Assembly (NCBI GenBank): GCA_020342235.1
Contig: CP073214.1
Location: 1,736,001-1,800,000, forward strand
Reading direction: 5' to 3'
DNA: 64,000 bases
Source: Saccharomycopsis phalli
Lineage: Eukaryota; Ascomycota; Saccharomycetes; Ascoideales; Saccharomycopsidaceae
The notes beneath the pieces are model-generated. The model searched no databases. It worked only from the letters and a program-made list of their open reading frames with translations, and was not told where the DNA came from. Positions 41,693 to 52,257 of this stretch are shown here, in pieces (the first letter of the stretch is position 1; each line of letters starts with the position of its first letter). A program made the position numbers and the translations under genes.

Positions 41693-42286
41693 ATGAAAGT
41701 GTTTGAATCGAATCATGTGTTTAGTTACCCTTGGGAACAGGTCTCGGCAGCCAACTGGAAGAAATATCCCAACGAGATGTCGAGCCAAGTGGTAGCGGTA
41801 GATATCCTTCGAAGAGAAGTCGATCCAGAGACCAAGGTGCTCAAGACCGAGCGACTCATTACATGTGAACAGGCTATTCCAGGATGGCTCAGTTTTGTGG
41901 TCGGCGGAATGACCCGAAGCTATGTGCGGGAAATCTCGGAGGTGGATCCAATCAACAAGACGTTGGTGATGCGCTCAATGAACTTGACCATGAGCAATCT
42001 CCTTCGTGTGTATGAGGTCATCACATACAAGCCGATCAACCACTTGACAACTGAGTTCCTGCAAGTCGCCAAGATCACCGCATATGCCTCCATCAAGCGC
42101 TTGTGCAACAAGGTCGAGGACTGGTCGTTCCAGCGATTTGATTTCAATGCCCAACGAGGCCGGATCGGGTTCGAGTCGGTGTTGCGGCACGTGAGCGAGA
42201 ACTGGAACCAGGTCAAGGCGGAAGTAGCTGCTACCGTGAATGAGATGAATGACTGTGTTACGAAGTTGGTGAATCCGGCTGTTTGA
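41693..42286 (+). CDS. UPS2: PRELI/MSF1-domain phospholipid transfer protein, Ups2 type
   Basis: The 197-residue product is one PRELI/MSF1 domain. It starts MKVFESNHVFSYPWEQVSAA and continues NWKKYPNEMSSQVVAVDILR, LKTERLITCEQAIPGW, MRSMNLTMSNLLRVYEV and KRLCNKVEDWSFQRFDFNA. These match Ups2 rather than Ups1 as I recall them. Ups2-Mdm35 moves phosphatidylserine across the mitochondrial intermembrane space for phosphatidylethanolamine synthesis. There is no cleavable presequence, as usual for this family. It is a little shorter than S. cerevisiae Ups2 at the C-terminus. Confidence 0.9.
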   Translation: MKVFESNHVFSYPWEQVSAANWKKYPNEMSSQVVAVDILRREVDPETKVLKTERLITCEQAIPGWLSFVVGGMTRSYVREISEVDPINKTLVMRSMNLTMSNLLRVYEVITYKPINHLTTEFLQVAKITAYASIKRLCNKVEDWSFQRFDFNAQRGRIGFESVLRHVSENWNQVKAEVAATVNEMNDCVTKLVNPAV

Positions 42287-43586
42287 GTGAATGGCTAATG
42301 CCAAATTGGTAATCCGGCTGTTTGAATGAATGGCTGGCGCAAATTGGTAATTCAGCTATGTAAGATGAACGTCTGCTACCAAATTGGTAATTCAGCTGTT
42401 TGAAATTGGTGAGAGTCCAAGTTGTTTTGGGATTGCATTTCTTGTATTTAGTGGGTCATTGTATCATACCGTTATTATTATATCTATTCAAATATATATG
42501 TTGTTGATCTTTTGCATAGTCTAATCTATATTCCATTTTATTTCTGCTTTTTCTATTTGCTTCATCTTTTCAGATGCTCAACTAAAGTTCATTGGGTTTG
42601 GATCAGGCTCTTGATTTACGATTACATCCGATTAAATTAAAGCAATGACGCTAAAAGGCAGTATTATAAGCAGATTTGCATACAAGCAAATAGGTCACGT
42701 CTAAGTTAATGGTGTAAAAGTAATGATGAAACAAGATTGTAAATTGTAGCTTGTTTCCATGTACAGTGAGCTAACATGAAACTTTTGACTTTACATGTTT
42801 AATGTAACTTTTGCAATGTAGATGTTTCTTCCATGGGAACCGCCATTTAAAGTGAATGTTATTGAAAGTCGCATATATAAGTTGTATGTTATTGACAGAC
42901 ATATAAGCCATGTGTTATCAAAGCCACCTATATTATGAAAAGCAACTGACGTTTGATCCATTCAACATTTGTCAAAGTGCAGGACCGATAATGTGGTAAT
43001 GTCATTACAGAAATCGACAGCGATTGAATATATTAATAAGATTATTCAAATAGCATTTCGGAGGATTTTCCAGAGGCATTTTTCAAGGGACATTTTCTAT
43101 GATGTTTTACAATACTTCATGTTAAATTTCCATGTACATTTCTGACAAAGTACTCTACACAACAAAAAGATTGGACAAAGAGATTAGACAAAAGACTAGA
43201 CAAAAGACTAAACAAAAAGACTAAACAGCAAAAACTAACATATTTAACATAAGGTTGGGCCACTAAGCCACTGGGCTTGTCTATTACAGACAAGTTCTGG
43301 TGCATATACAGGACAATTAATCAACAATTACCCTTTCACCAAGTCATTCAACACAAACAAATCCACTTGTATAATCTAATTTACATGGCCAATTTATTCA
43401 GTAAAACCAAAGGTAAACTTGGTAATTTAATGCCAAACATGTCACGTGACACACCATTGGCCCACAAGACTCTCACAACAATTTGTCAGCCAAAAACATA
43501 TCCAAACCGATATAAAATCCATAGAACCCTCACAATAAAATTACAATCCACTCTACAATTCCTACAACCTCAAGCTATCACAACAT
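42287..43586. other. Intergenic stretch between UPS2 and UBI3
   Basis: No gene is seen. Just after UPS2, three degenerate units of GCAAATTGGTAATTCAGCT run over 42300-42410. 43155-43235 repeats AGACAAAAAGACTA. A CACGTG near 43443 is on the 3' side of UBI3. Confidence 0.6.
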
Positions 43587-44048
<462 letters not shown>

Positions 44049-44122
44049 CTACTGTCTGCAAAAAGTGCTTCTTTCAATAAAAGATGAGGAAAGTATGAAA
44101 ATTAGCGCCAATAAACTAGTGA

Positions 44123-44156
44123 CACGTGATACGCGCGACTGTGACCGGCGCACGTG
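44123..44156. promoter_or_regulatory. Two CACGTG boxes of UBI3
   Basis: CACGTG at 44123-44128 and 44151-44156, within about 110 bp of the UBI3 ATG. Confidence 0.5.
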
Positions 44157-44529
44157 CAAATACACAGGTCAAGTGTATCATGTTGGTTTTAGACCATGCG
44201 TCATGATGCATCAATGGCGAGTGTCAAGTGCCATTATCATATTCAATTAAGCGAGATTGGAAACCGCAATAATGTACAAATACGTTGTGGAACCGCCATT
44301 GGAGCATTATTACCATCATGATATGGCTGCTACAACATAATCCTTATTTATTCTCATCTTAATCCTTTGGGAATATGCCCCTGTAATTAATACCACCAAC
44401 AGGTAACGAGCTACCACCCGTCAGTGTACCCAAAGTATTCCTACACTTTGGTACCGCCATTAGTATATAATTGATCGTCCCTATCACTAGACCCTTAATA
44501 TTCTAGAATCCTTCTTCACCTTCCATTCC
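44157..44529. other. Promoter interval between UBI3 and the 862-residue gene
   Basis: No gene is seen. Divergent arrangement; a TATATAAT-like box lies near 44464, about 65 bp before the ATG at 44530. Confidence 0.4.
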
Positions 44530-47118
44530 ATGCTCGCACCTTCCACTAGTTCTCCACGGCTACTTCTCCATCAGAGAGACGTGACGCCAACAGGTGACAG
44601 GTGGTTCCCAAGAATAGGTGGAGATCAGGAAACAAGCTTAAAAACAAGTCAAAGTCATGATAGTATTGACGGGGATTTGAAAAATGAAATTGGTTGGATG
44701 TACGACAAGAACTTGTTTGGGATTGACACCAGCCAAATGATCGAGGACGAGTTGAAAAAGTCAAAGGAAACCCGCAAGCTTGAGCACACTCTCAGGCTCG
44801 AAAAAGCCAAGAGGGGCCACATTATAAGCTCTTCAGTTGGAAATATAGGCGGCTGTCCGGCGCCTCGTGACCAGGGTATAATAGGATGCCCAGTGGGGCT
44901 TTCTTTCGGGGACCAATATACATACAAGAAGCCCGAGGTTGTACACAGCTTTGAAGATGTTAATGATACGGGGATTGTCTACTCATCTAGAGAATTCAAT
45001 CATAATTTTGTTGCCGGAAATGGGTTTGTTCCGTTGGATAATGATGTTGAAATCGGGGACGTGCAGCACAATGATTGGGTTGATGAAAGTGACTGGGTTA
45101 ATGAAGGTGATTGGGTTGATGGAGATGACTGGGTGGATACAGACGAAGAAGAGCAAGAAGTGGAGGAAATAAGAACAAACAAACAACAAGAGCAACAAGT
45201 AGCGGAAATAAGAAACGTCAAAGAGCAAAAGCAAGAAGTAGTGGAAATCAGAAATGACAAAGAGCAAGAAGTAGCAGAAATCAGAAATAACAAACAGGAA
45301 ACAAGAAAAGACAAAAAGGAAACAATAAAAGACAAAAAGGAGGAGAAAAAAGAACGGGAAATTGTCATTGAGGAGCGTCGTTGGATGCACTCGATTGAAA
45401 AATCCGAAAGCAAGTTGTACAATGTGGGAGAGTCATTTGTGAAACCGGATTTACCGCCACGGTCGGAGACAAAGTCGTCAATCAACACTTTTAAGCATTT
45501 GTTCAAGAAAAACAAAAAGAGCGGGTCGGAAACCAAGACGAAAAAGCACCAGCCTCAGAACTCGTTTGTTGTTTACAAGATGTACAACCATGCTGACACT
45601 GACGCCAACCAAATGATCCCACCGCCAATAACAGGAACTGTGGCTTCCCAGACGCATGGTACAAAGCTGGATGTGCTTCAAAACGCATCTTTGAAAAATC
45701 AATCGACTGGCAAGTCTTCACAAACTGGGATTTCACAAAGAGACATGCCAGTGAACCATCCCAAGATTGAATTTTCCACCAACGAGATGGCCCCAGTCTC
45801 CCAAATGAACCAGTCCGAACAATTTGCGCCACAGTCTGCGGAGATCCCGGTGCATTTAAAGTACCATATCAAGTCCACCCCGATTATAAACTCGTATCCT
45901 GTCAACGATGACGAGTCTTGCAACAATAGTGTCTTATTTCCTGCTGAAGATGACGAGTCTTGCAGCAATAGTATCTCGCCCATCAGAATAATCAAAGTGC
46001 CTCAATCGCTCAATGAAATACACTCGTTACGTACCTCGTTGGAGCTGCTGATGAACATGCCGGTTCTAAAGGTTGGGACTGCCGCTTCGCCGCAGTTTTA
46101 TTTTGTCGACAGCTTTGAAAAACTGTCGTCGGAGCTGTCGCCTTATAGCACAGAATACAACAACTCTACTATCCCCACTTCTCCTGAGAGTATGGGAATG
46201 CCGTCGCCGGTAATGTCAGACAACTCCGATATCCAAGGAATCACAAACCTGTACTTATCGGAACCAGGCTCACCTACATCGAACTATGGCAGCTTTATAA
46301 AGCCTAAATCGAGTTTGTTTTTCAACAAAAGACTGCTGTTCAGCTCAACTGTGCAAACTAATGGGGCGCAGATCAATAATCCGACGACAGTGACTATCAG
46401 TGCTGGTAGAAAAGAGAGAATCGAGTCGATGATCATGGAAACCGTCCCTGAGGCAGAATCCGACTGGGAATCTGATGCTGGTACCAAATCTTTTACAAAC
46501 AAGGCTGTTTGGCAAGATAAATCCGACCCGAAAAGAGTTCAATTGGAAAACGTCCCTGCTAAGAAATCGCTCGAGACAGGTCTCATGGGGCCGTTTTCAA
46601 TCATGGAAAGACAAATGAAGCCTGTACCATTGGTAAAAGAATCAACGAGAAAGCCAATGCCAATGAGAAAGTCAATAAATAAGCCATTGCCGTCAATTCA
46701 GAAACAAAAGCTAATGAGTCCGGCCAAGATTGCCATGCAAAATTCCGAGGACTCCATTTGCTTCACTTCTAGAATTCCAGACTCCGATCTCACTCAGTTG
46801 GAAGAAGACCTTGGCAAGGAGTATCTCATGAAAAAACAAAAGCAAAAGCTCAAGGAGCTCCAATATTTTGATCCGTTCCATAAACGGACCTCTTTGAAGA
46901 ACAAGAGAATGACGTGCTCACTTTTGTACAACAAGTTCTCCAGTGTCGACAATTCTCCACCTCATACCTATAACCAGGAAACAAACGGCACCAAACTAAT
47001 TGGCGAGGATCTGATGCGTCACCGTGCTAGAAAATATGACAATGTGCCAGAATCGGAGATACATGGCTCGAAGCCACGCAAATCGCTCTTGAATTATCTG
47101 GCGTGCCAAGGATACTAA
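44530..47118 (+). CDS. Large, mostly disordered acidic protein of unknown function
   Basis: 862 residues in one uninterrupted frame. I do not recognise a family. Visible features: an acidic block at about 177-200 with four DWV(D/N) units (DWVDESDWVNEGDWVDGDDW), encoded by 18-bp repeats. A charged, probably coiled or helical stretch at about 205-280 repeats VAEIRN(D/N)KEQ-like units and ends in KKETIKDKKEEKKE. Long Ser/Thr/Pro/Gln-rich segments follow with several SP/TP sites. Near the C-terminus a basic helical element (LGKEYLMKKQKQKLKELQYF) precedes DPFHKRTSLKNKRM and the end RKSLLNYLACQGY. No membrane segment or signal peptide. A cytoskeletal, polarity or kinase-substrate scaffold is possible but unproven. 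Confidence 0.8.
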   Translation: MLAPSTSSPRLLLHQRDVTPTGDRWFPRIGGDQETSLKTSQSHDSIDGDLKNEIGWMYDKNLFGIDTSQMIEDELKKSKETRKLEHTLRLEKAKRGHIISSSVGNIGGCPAPRDQGIIGCPVGLSFGDQYTYKKPEVVHSFEDVNDTGIVYSSREFNHNFVAGNGFVPLDNDVEIGDVQHNDWVDESDWVNEGDWVDGDDWVDTDEEEQEVEEIRTNKQQEQQVAEIRNVKEQKQEVVEIRNDKEQEVAEIRNNKQETRKDKKETIKDKKEEKKEREIVIEERRWMHSIEKSESKLYNVGESFVKPDLPPRSETKSSINTFKHLFKKNKKSGSETKTKKHQPQNSFVVYKMYNHADTDANQMIPPPITGTVASQTHGTKLDVLQNASLKNQSTGKSSQTGISQRDMPVNHPKIEFSTNEMAPVSQMNQSEQFAPQSAEIPVHLKYHIKSTPIINSYPVNDDESCNNSVLFPAEDDESCSNSISPIRIIKVPQSLNEIHSLRTSLELLMNMPVLKVGTAASPQFYFVDSFEKLSSELSPYSTEYNNSTIPTSPESMGMPSPVMSDNSDIQGITNLYLSEPGSPTSNYGSFIKPKSSLFFNKRLLFSSTVQTNGAQINNPTTVTISAGRKERIESMIMETVPEAESDWESDAGTKSFTNKAVWQDKSDPKRVQLENVPAKKSLETGLMGPFSIMERQMKPVPLVKESTRKPMPMRKSINKPLPSIQKQKLMSPAKIAMQNSEDSICFTSRIPDSDLTQLEEDLGKEYLMKKQKQKLKELQYFDPFHKRTSLKNKRMTCSLLYNKFSSVDNSPPHTYNQETNGTKLIGEDLMRHRARKYDNVPESEIHGSKPRKSLLNYLACQGY

Positions 47119-47313
47119 TGTAATATAATAGAAAAATGGAGTATATAAATAATAATATAGAATAAAATAGAAGCTGTGTAAATGCCTTGGATCTTGTTAA
47201 ATACGAGGCTCTTTATAACTACAATTGAAAAATTAAGTTGTACAATAAGAACTAAGAATACCCAAGAAAACAATCGGCCGAAGCGACTCTGTATTTTAGC
47301 TTGTCGACCCAAG

Positions 47314-47973
47314 TTACACTCCAATGGCGTAAGCGGCAGCCAATAACGCAGCGATTTGCATTCCTGCCAATTTATTTGCTCCGTTGGTATTTGTTTGGGT
47401 GCTTGAGGCAAGACCAGTGGTAAACGAGGAAGAAGAAGAAGAAGTGCTTGAAACCGAGACGGTAGTTGGACCAGAAGCAGTGACTTCGTCAATAGAAGAT
47501 ACGGTTGAGAAACTGGTTCTTCCCGCATTGACAGTTTCGCTCACAAACAAAGTGTGTGGGCTACCGTTACTGTCCCAAGAGGTGGAGGTCAATCTGATGT
47601 CGGCGTCGTCGCTAATAAATTCCGTGTGTGGAAACCCCCTGTCATCATAACTTGTGGTGGTAAAGAATTGTCCCGGTTGGTCGACTTGATCAATGTCGAT
47701 TGTCGTGGTTTGAGTAAACGACTGGATCACAATGTTGGAATCGGCAGTGGTCAAGACGTCGTTTCCGCCACCAATGCTTGTAGTTAGAAACCCCTGATCA
47801 TCCGTAGACACAGAAGTAGTGGTTCCACCTTCCTGGGTCGAGAAGACTAGATGATTATCGCTGTCGATCGAGGCTCCGACAGGAACAAACGAAGTGACTC
47901 CAGTGATGGTTTGCACGAGACTGTCGGCAGAGACTAATGCGGCAAGTAATACAAATAAAATTGAGCTTCTCAT
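47314..47973 (-). CDS. GPI-type secreted surface protein
   Basis: 219 residues from the ATG at 47973; the longer reading starts at TTG. A signal peptide (MRSSILFVLLAALVSADS) leads into a Thr/Ser/Asp-rich beta-type region. It contains two related units, FTTTSYDDRGFPHTEFIS and LTSTSWDSNGSPHTLFVS, then a pure Ser run (SSTSSSSSSF). The hydrophobic tail with a small-residue site (NGANKLAGMQIAALLAAAYA) fits GPI addition. Likely a wall mannoprotein; no named homologue is recognised. CACGTG lies at 48049-48054, about 76 bp upstream. Confidence 0.7.
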   Translation of the reverse strand: MRSSILFVLLAALVSADSLVQTITGVTSFVPVGASIDSDNHLVFSTQEGGTTTSVSTDDQGFLTTSIGGGNDVLTTADSNIVIQSFTQTTTIDIDQVDQPGQFFTTTSYDDRGFPHTEFISDDADIRLTSTSWDSNGSPHTLFVSETVNAGRTSFSTVSSIDEVTASGPTTVSVSSTSSSSSSFTTGLASSTQTNTNGANKLAGMQIAALLAAAYAIGV

Positions 47974-48589
47974 TATTGCCAATTGCTACATTTTTTTGTC
48001 TCTATATACTCTGAATATATTGCTCAGTGATGCCTCGTAGGGCACCATCACGTGACACACTGTGGGGTGGGTCTGGCCACATTTAGGGCGAAAGGAGGCA
48101 CAAGAGGTGAGAATGGGCATCTTAGATTGCATTTGAATGCTTGGCAACGGGTTTTTTTTTGATGTGGTGTTGCCGTCCATTGCATTTGAAAACCACGCTA
48201 GCCCAGGATTATGATTATTGTACAAAAACTTGATCCATGATTTCTAAAAATAGTGCTGGAATTTAAATGGCGAGGCTATTTGAGCAGAATATAGGTATTG
48301 AAATGTACCATTTACCGGAGGCTAGTACCAGTTAGTGTGGAATGAAATGGCAGAATACGTTGTTGCAAGACCACCACAAGACGAATTGACAACTGGACAA
48401 TTGGATAATTGACAACTGGACAAATTGGAGATATAATCTTGGTAGTTGTGTTAATACGACAGGGAGTTGTGGCAGATGGATTAACAATACCTTGGATTTA
48501 ACAATACCTTGGATTAACAGTTGTCTCGGATTGTGAAAATTACCTCTGATTTAGTAGTCGCCTCTGATTGTGACAGTTACCTCGGATGT

Positions 48590-48695
48590 AACAGTTGCTA
48601 GAACGTCCCTGAGTGAAAGTATACTGACCAAATCAACGTGATTTGGAAACAATATATAGCTAAATACAAAAATAAATAATATTATTATTAAATGG
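48590..48695 (+). mobile_element. LINE family 2, 3'-end fragment
   Basis: CCCTGAGTGAAAGTATACTG, GTGATTTGGAAACAATATAT, AGCTAAATACAAAAATAAAT and an AATATTATTATTA tail: the best preserved 3' end of this family in the window. Confidence 0.5.
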
Positions 48696-48897
48696 CTAAA
48701 ATATTGGCCAAGTCTGACTGCTTGGAGACTCGTTCTGTCTACGAAAATAGCGAGACGATTTCGAAAACAAAAGTCACGAAAATAATTTCAAAAACAAAAG
48801 TCACGAAAATACAACGAAATGAAAAAAACTGACTAGTCAATCGCCCGAGCTTCAGACTTGAGCCATGAAGTAAATAATATACATCATAGGCCGCCAA

Positions 48898-48903
48898 CAC
48901 GTG
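48898..48903. promoter_or_regulatory. CACGTG box of PDX1
   Basis: CACGTG followed by ACAC, 106 bp upstream of the PDX1 ATG. Confidence 0.45.
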
Positions 48904-49008
48904 ACACACCCATACACCCGTACCGGAGGCCAGTGATGTTGCAATGTGCATTTACCCTACCTTTTCATCAGACATCAGTTGACGGTTCGGTAGGCTAATC
49001 TACCCACC

Positions 49009-50176
49009 ATGTTCTCTACTAGAGTGACTACCTCAGCTATTTGCCGCCTTTCTGCGCGAAGTACGTTGTTTCTGCCCAGCCAAGTGCCCACTAACATTAG
49101 GATTCCATGTTTCGGCGCGTCGTTGCGACATTTCGCGATTTTCCATGCCGGCCATGTCGCCTACGATGGAGCAAGGCGGAATCGTCCAATGGAAAGTGAA
49201 GGAGGGCGATTCGTTTGCGTCAGGGGATGTGTTGCTTGAGGTGGAAACCGACAAGGCACAAATTGATGTGGAAGCAGTGGATGACGGGATTTTGGCGAAG
49301 ATTGTATCTCCCGACGGTACAAAAGATATTCTTGTTGGTGAGACGATTGCATATTTGGCGGAGCCCGGCGACGACGTGAATGCGTTGGAGATTCCAAAGG
49401 AGGAGCCAAAGGAGCCAAAGAAGCAAGAAGAAGAAGAAGTGAAGGAAGTGAAGAAGGTGAAGAAAGTGCCTAGTAGTCACGTGACATCGCAGCAGGCGGA
49501 CGAGGCCCAGGAGTTTTTCCCATCGGTTGTCCATTTACTCGGGCGAAACGGCATTTCCCGCGAAACTGCGCTTGGAATCAAGGCGTCGGGACCAAAAGGA
49601 CGGCTTCTCAAAGGCGACGTCTTGGCATACTTGGGCAAAATCTCACAGGAATCCGTCGACACAGTTACCCTGATGATCGCCGAGGGTGCGCATTTGAAGT
49701 TGGACGGGATCGAGAAGCACGTGTATTCTGAGCCGGGTAAACCGGCCAAGGCGCCGGCAGAGCCAGTGAAGGAACCAATGGTTTTGCGGCGCAGTTTCCC
49801 GCTTGGTGCGGTGGAGAAGTTGCAGCAGCAGACCAGCGGCACAGTTAAGCCGTTTTCAGTACGGGACTATGTCTTGGAGGCCAGTCGGCGGGCCGAGACG
49901 TTTTCTTTGCTGCGAAAACCGGTCAAGAGCGACTACTACGACGAATTATTTGAGGAGATTGTGTCTATTCCAGGCCGAGTTCCGCGATTCACCGTCGACA
50001 TCGACATCAAGTCGTCTGCAAGATCGCTTCCGTCGGTATTTGATACTGCCGATTCCGCCGCTTCGACTGATTCGGTTGATGTTGCAGTACACGTGGACGA
50101 GTCTGTGGCCGACGCCCCTGAAAAGGCACGTGTCTACCTTGACAAATTGGCGGACTACTTGGAGTTGAGAGCCTAG
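49009..50176 (+). CDS. PDX1: Pdx1, E3-binding protein of pyruvate dehydrogenase, spliced
   Basis: Exons 49009-49060 and 49101-50176 give 375 residues. Splicing a 40-nt intron joins a presequence (MFSTRVTTSAICRLSARR then FHVSARRCDISRF) to the lipoyl domain MPAMSPTMEQGGIVQWKV, with the lipoyl Lys in VETDKAQIDVEA. A Glu/Lys-rich linker follows, then a peripheral-subunit-binding domain (FFPSVVHLLGRNGISRETAL, GIKASGPKGRLLKGDVLAYL). The C-terminal part lacks the E2 acyltransferase HxxxDG, which separates Pdx1 from E2. It tethers E3 (dihydrolipoamide dehydrogenase) to the E2 core in the matrix. Without splicing the presequence and lipoyl domain lie in different frames. Its stop shares CTAG with the Ctf4-like stop on the other strand. 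Confidence 0.9.
49061..49100 (+). other. 40-nt intron in PDX1
   Basis: Starts GTACGT, contains CACTAAC and ends ATTAG, so the branch point is about three bases from the terminal AG. Its length shifts the frame by one, which is what is needed to link the presequence frame to the lipoyl-domain frame. Confidence 0.75.
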
Positions 50177-52077
50177 TCGGAGGTCACGAGACGTCGGTAG
50201 TTGGCGACTTTTTTCTGCCGCCAGTGGCACATGGCCAGCGAAAATTGGCGGTCCGCATTACGGAGCAGACAGATCTTCAACGCCGCGTCAAAGCTGTGGT
50301 GCAGCAAAAGCGTCTTGGCCAAGTTGAAGCCAAGCTTGTACTTTCTCTCAGTGAGAAACTTGTCGAATAGTTTTAATAGATTGGCGTCGTACTTGAGTGC
50401 GTCCCGGTAGCAATTGACGTTCACGCTATCAGTCACAGTATCAGATATCGTATCATTACACGTCTCCCCAAACAACTCAAGAAGATTGTTCTGGTTAGCT
50501 TCTTCCTCTCCTTCAGTCACGTGATTGAATTTTGTGTTGCGAGCCCTGGTGCATTCAGTGGTCACGGGGCTTTCCAATGGGAAGTTTGAGATCCCATTCA
50601 ATGGGAAGTCAGGAAATGTGCACCCTAAATCGGCAATCTTGCCCTCTGCTTCCGCCAATGGAGTATCCGGATACTCCTTTTGCGCCAACGCATACTTCTT
50701 GTCCAAATTCTTGTCCTTGATAATCACCACTTGCACGCACCCTCCAGTTACCCCAAAGGGAAAATACATCAAGTGGTTATGTGCCTTGTTGTACTGGTTG
50801 AACGCCGCAAGCAAGTTGAGTGTCGGGGAAAACTCGCCATTTTCCCACTTGAAAAGGTATTCGTTGTTATCAATATAACACGGGCAGTCCCCATTGAAAA
50901 AAAAACCCCGAAGAATATTTTGCGTGCTCATGGTCTTGTCACGTGATATGTTGCTCACCCCAGATTCCTGCGAGATGTTCATGAGCGTGTGCCGGGTAAC
51001 ATACTCCAGATTCGCAACCGACATGCAAAATTTGTAGTCGTATTTATCTTGGAGATGGATATTGCATTCCCACGACCCATTATTAATACTGGCAATCACA
51101 GGAAAGTCCTTGAGAATTTCAGACATTCTTCCGTCTGCCAAATTGAACTTCTTGATGATCCCTGAACTAAGAAATACACTCGCTGTAGTCTTGCTGTTGG
51201 ATATCGTGGTAATGTACTCGTGCCGGTTCAATTCGACCTTTGTTTCCCACTGGCATTTCTTATCATGGCTCTTGTAGAATATCGACACATATCGTAGCTG
51301 TTTATTCAATCCTTCAGTATCCTTTTCGTACTCCCCATCATTCTCAATATAGTACCCCGAGTCCGCCAAAAACATGCCAAACAACGATAAATACGCCAAA
51401 TCATACACCTCGTCGACATTGAACCAATAGTTGCTGCACAATGACTTGTCAAACGAATCAAACGAGATCATCGGACGTGACGTCTTTGTCTCAAGCCACA
51501 CCACCCCGGTGTTGTTTAAAGTCAAGTATTTTCGTCCCTGCTGGTATGGAAAGCCCCCCGGCGAAAACGGAACTGCCTTAAACTCTCTTTCGCGGATCTG
51601 GGCAAGACCTTTCTGGAAGTTCTGCACTCTTTTTTGCAACTTTTCGTACTTGATAAACTTTAGGTAGTTGGTTTTGTACTCGTGCTTCAACGCATCCATC
51701 TGGTAACTATCAAACTTGTTGAGCCGCGACTCTTGGATCTTGAACATTTCCTCCTCCAATTCGATCTTCTGTCGAACTTGTCTCGGAGTGAGATTCCGTA
51801 CCAATTGTTCTTCTTCAACTAACTTGGCCAACTTCTTCTTGAGCCGAGAATATTTGTAAAATGCCTGGAGATCGGCGTCGGAAAATGCGAGCGGTACATG
51901 TCCAATTTCGTCCTCAATTTCTCTTTCCTCTTCTGGCTCTTCCTCTTTGACTTCATCTTGATTCTCTCCATATAAAATCAGGTCGTCGTTTCTTGTCGAA
52001 GCAGTATAAGGCTTCTTTTTTGGCTGAGAAGAGTCGCCTGCTGTTCTTTTTCTAATGATTTCATGTTCATTTGACAT
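50173..52077 (-). CDS. CTF4: Ctf4/WDHD1-like protein lacking the N-terminal WD40 propeller
   Basis: 634 residues. The N-terminus is acidic (EVKEEEPEEEREIEDEIGHV) followed by about 90 residues of predicted coiled coil (YSRLKKKLAKLVEEEQLV, QKIELEEEMFKIQESRLNKF). Residues about 165-500 resemble the SepB/Ctf4 middle propeller (KYLTLNNTGVVWLETK, CSNYWFNVDEVYDLAYLSLF, GFFFNGDCPCYIDNNEYLFK). The C-terminal 70 residues form a helical region (LLKLFDKFLTERKYKLGFNL, AKTLLLHHSFDAALKI) like the Ctf4 trimerisation bundle. Ctf4 links the CMG helicase to polymerase alpha. The seven-bladed WD40 domain that starts S. cerevisiae Ctf4 is not present; length is about 300 residues shorter. The family call rests on recalled similarity and is moderate. 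Confidence 0.6.
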   Translation of the reverse strand: MSNEHEIIRKRTAGDSSQPKKKPYTASTRNDDLILYGENQDEVKEEEPEEEREIEDEIGHVPLAFSDADLQAFYKYSRLKKKLAKLVEEEQLVRNLTPRQVRQKIELEEEMFKIQESRLNKFDSYQMDALKHEYKTNYLKFIKYEKLQKRVQNFQKGLAQIREREFKAVPFSPGGFPYQQGRKYLTLNNTGVVWLETKTSRPMISFDSFDKSLCSNYWFNVDEVYDLAYLSLFGMFLADSGYYIENDGEYEKDTEGLNKQLRYVSIFYKSHDKKCQWETKVELNRHEYITTISNSKTTASVFLSSGIIKKFNLADGRMSEILKDFPVIASINNGSWECNIHLQDKYDYKFCMSVANLEYVTRHTLMNISQESGVSNISRDKTMSTQNILRGFFFNGDCPCYIDNNEYLFKWENGEFSPTLNLLAAFNQYNKAHNHLMYFPFGVTGGCVQVVIIKDKNLDKKYALAQKEYPDTPLAEAEGKIADLGCTFPDFPLNGISNFPLESPVTTECTRARNTKFNHVTEGEEEANQNNLLELFGETCNDTISDTVTDSVNVNCYRDALKYDANLLKLFDKFLTERKYKLGFNLAKTLLLHHSFDAALKICLLRNADRQFSLAMCHWRQKKVANYRRLVTSD

Positions 52078-52189
52078 GGTTACAATTGATTATTAAAATT
52101 ACGCGTAAATAGTATTACTAAGAGCGCTACCGAGGTGGCCCGTGGACTGAGGTTTTAAGGCTGATGATTCACCAGAATGGATATTTCGG

Positions 52190-52255
52190 ATATTTTATTA
52201 ATGTATTGGATTTGATATTTTATTAATGTATTGGATTTGATATTTTATTAATGTA
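52190..52255. repeat. 25-bp tandem repeat
   Basis: Two and a half copies of a unit containing GATATTTTATTAATGTATTG, directly left of the delta-like LTR at 52258. Confidence 0.8.
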
Positions 52256-52257
52256 TT

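Larger units (their letters stand above)
47974..49008. other. Promoter interval between the GPI gene and PDX1
   Basis: No gene is seen. CACGTG at 48049-48054 (GPI gene side) and 48898-48903 (PDX1 side). 48390-48560 holds ACAACTGGACAA and ACAATACCTTGGATT repeats. 48590-48695 is a LINE family 2 tail on the plus strand. 48760-48830 repeats AAAACAAAAGTCACGAAAAT. Confidence 0.55.

Noticed and set aside
49009-49239. PDX1 read as a frameshifted pseudogene
   Set aside because: A 40-nt segment with splice-site and branch-point motifs restores the frame exactly and yields a good presequence.
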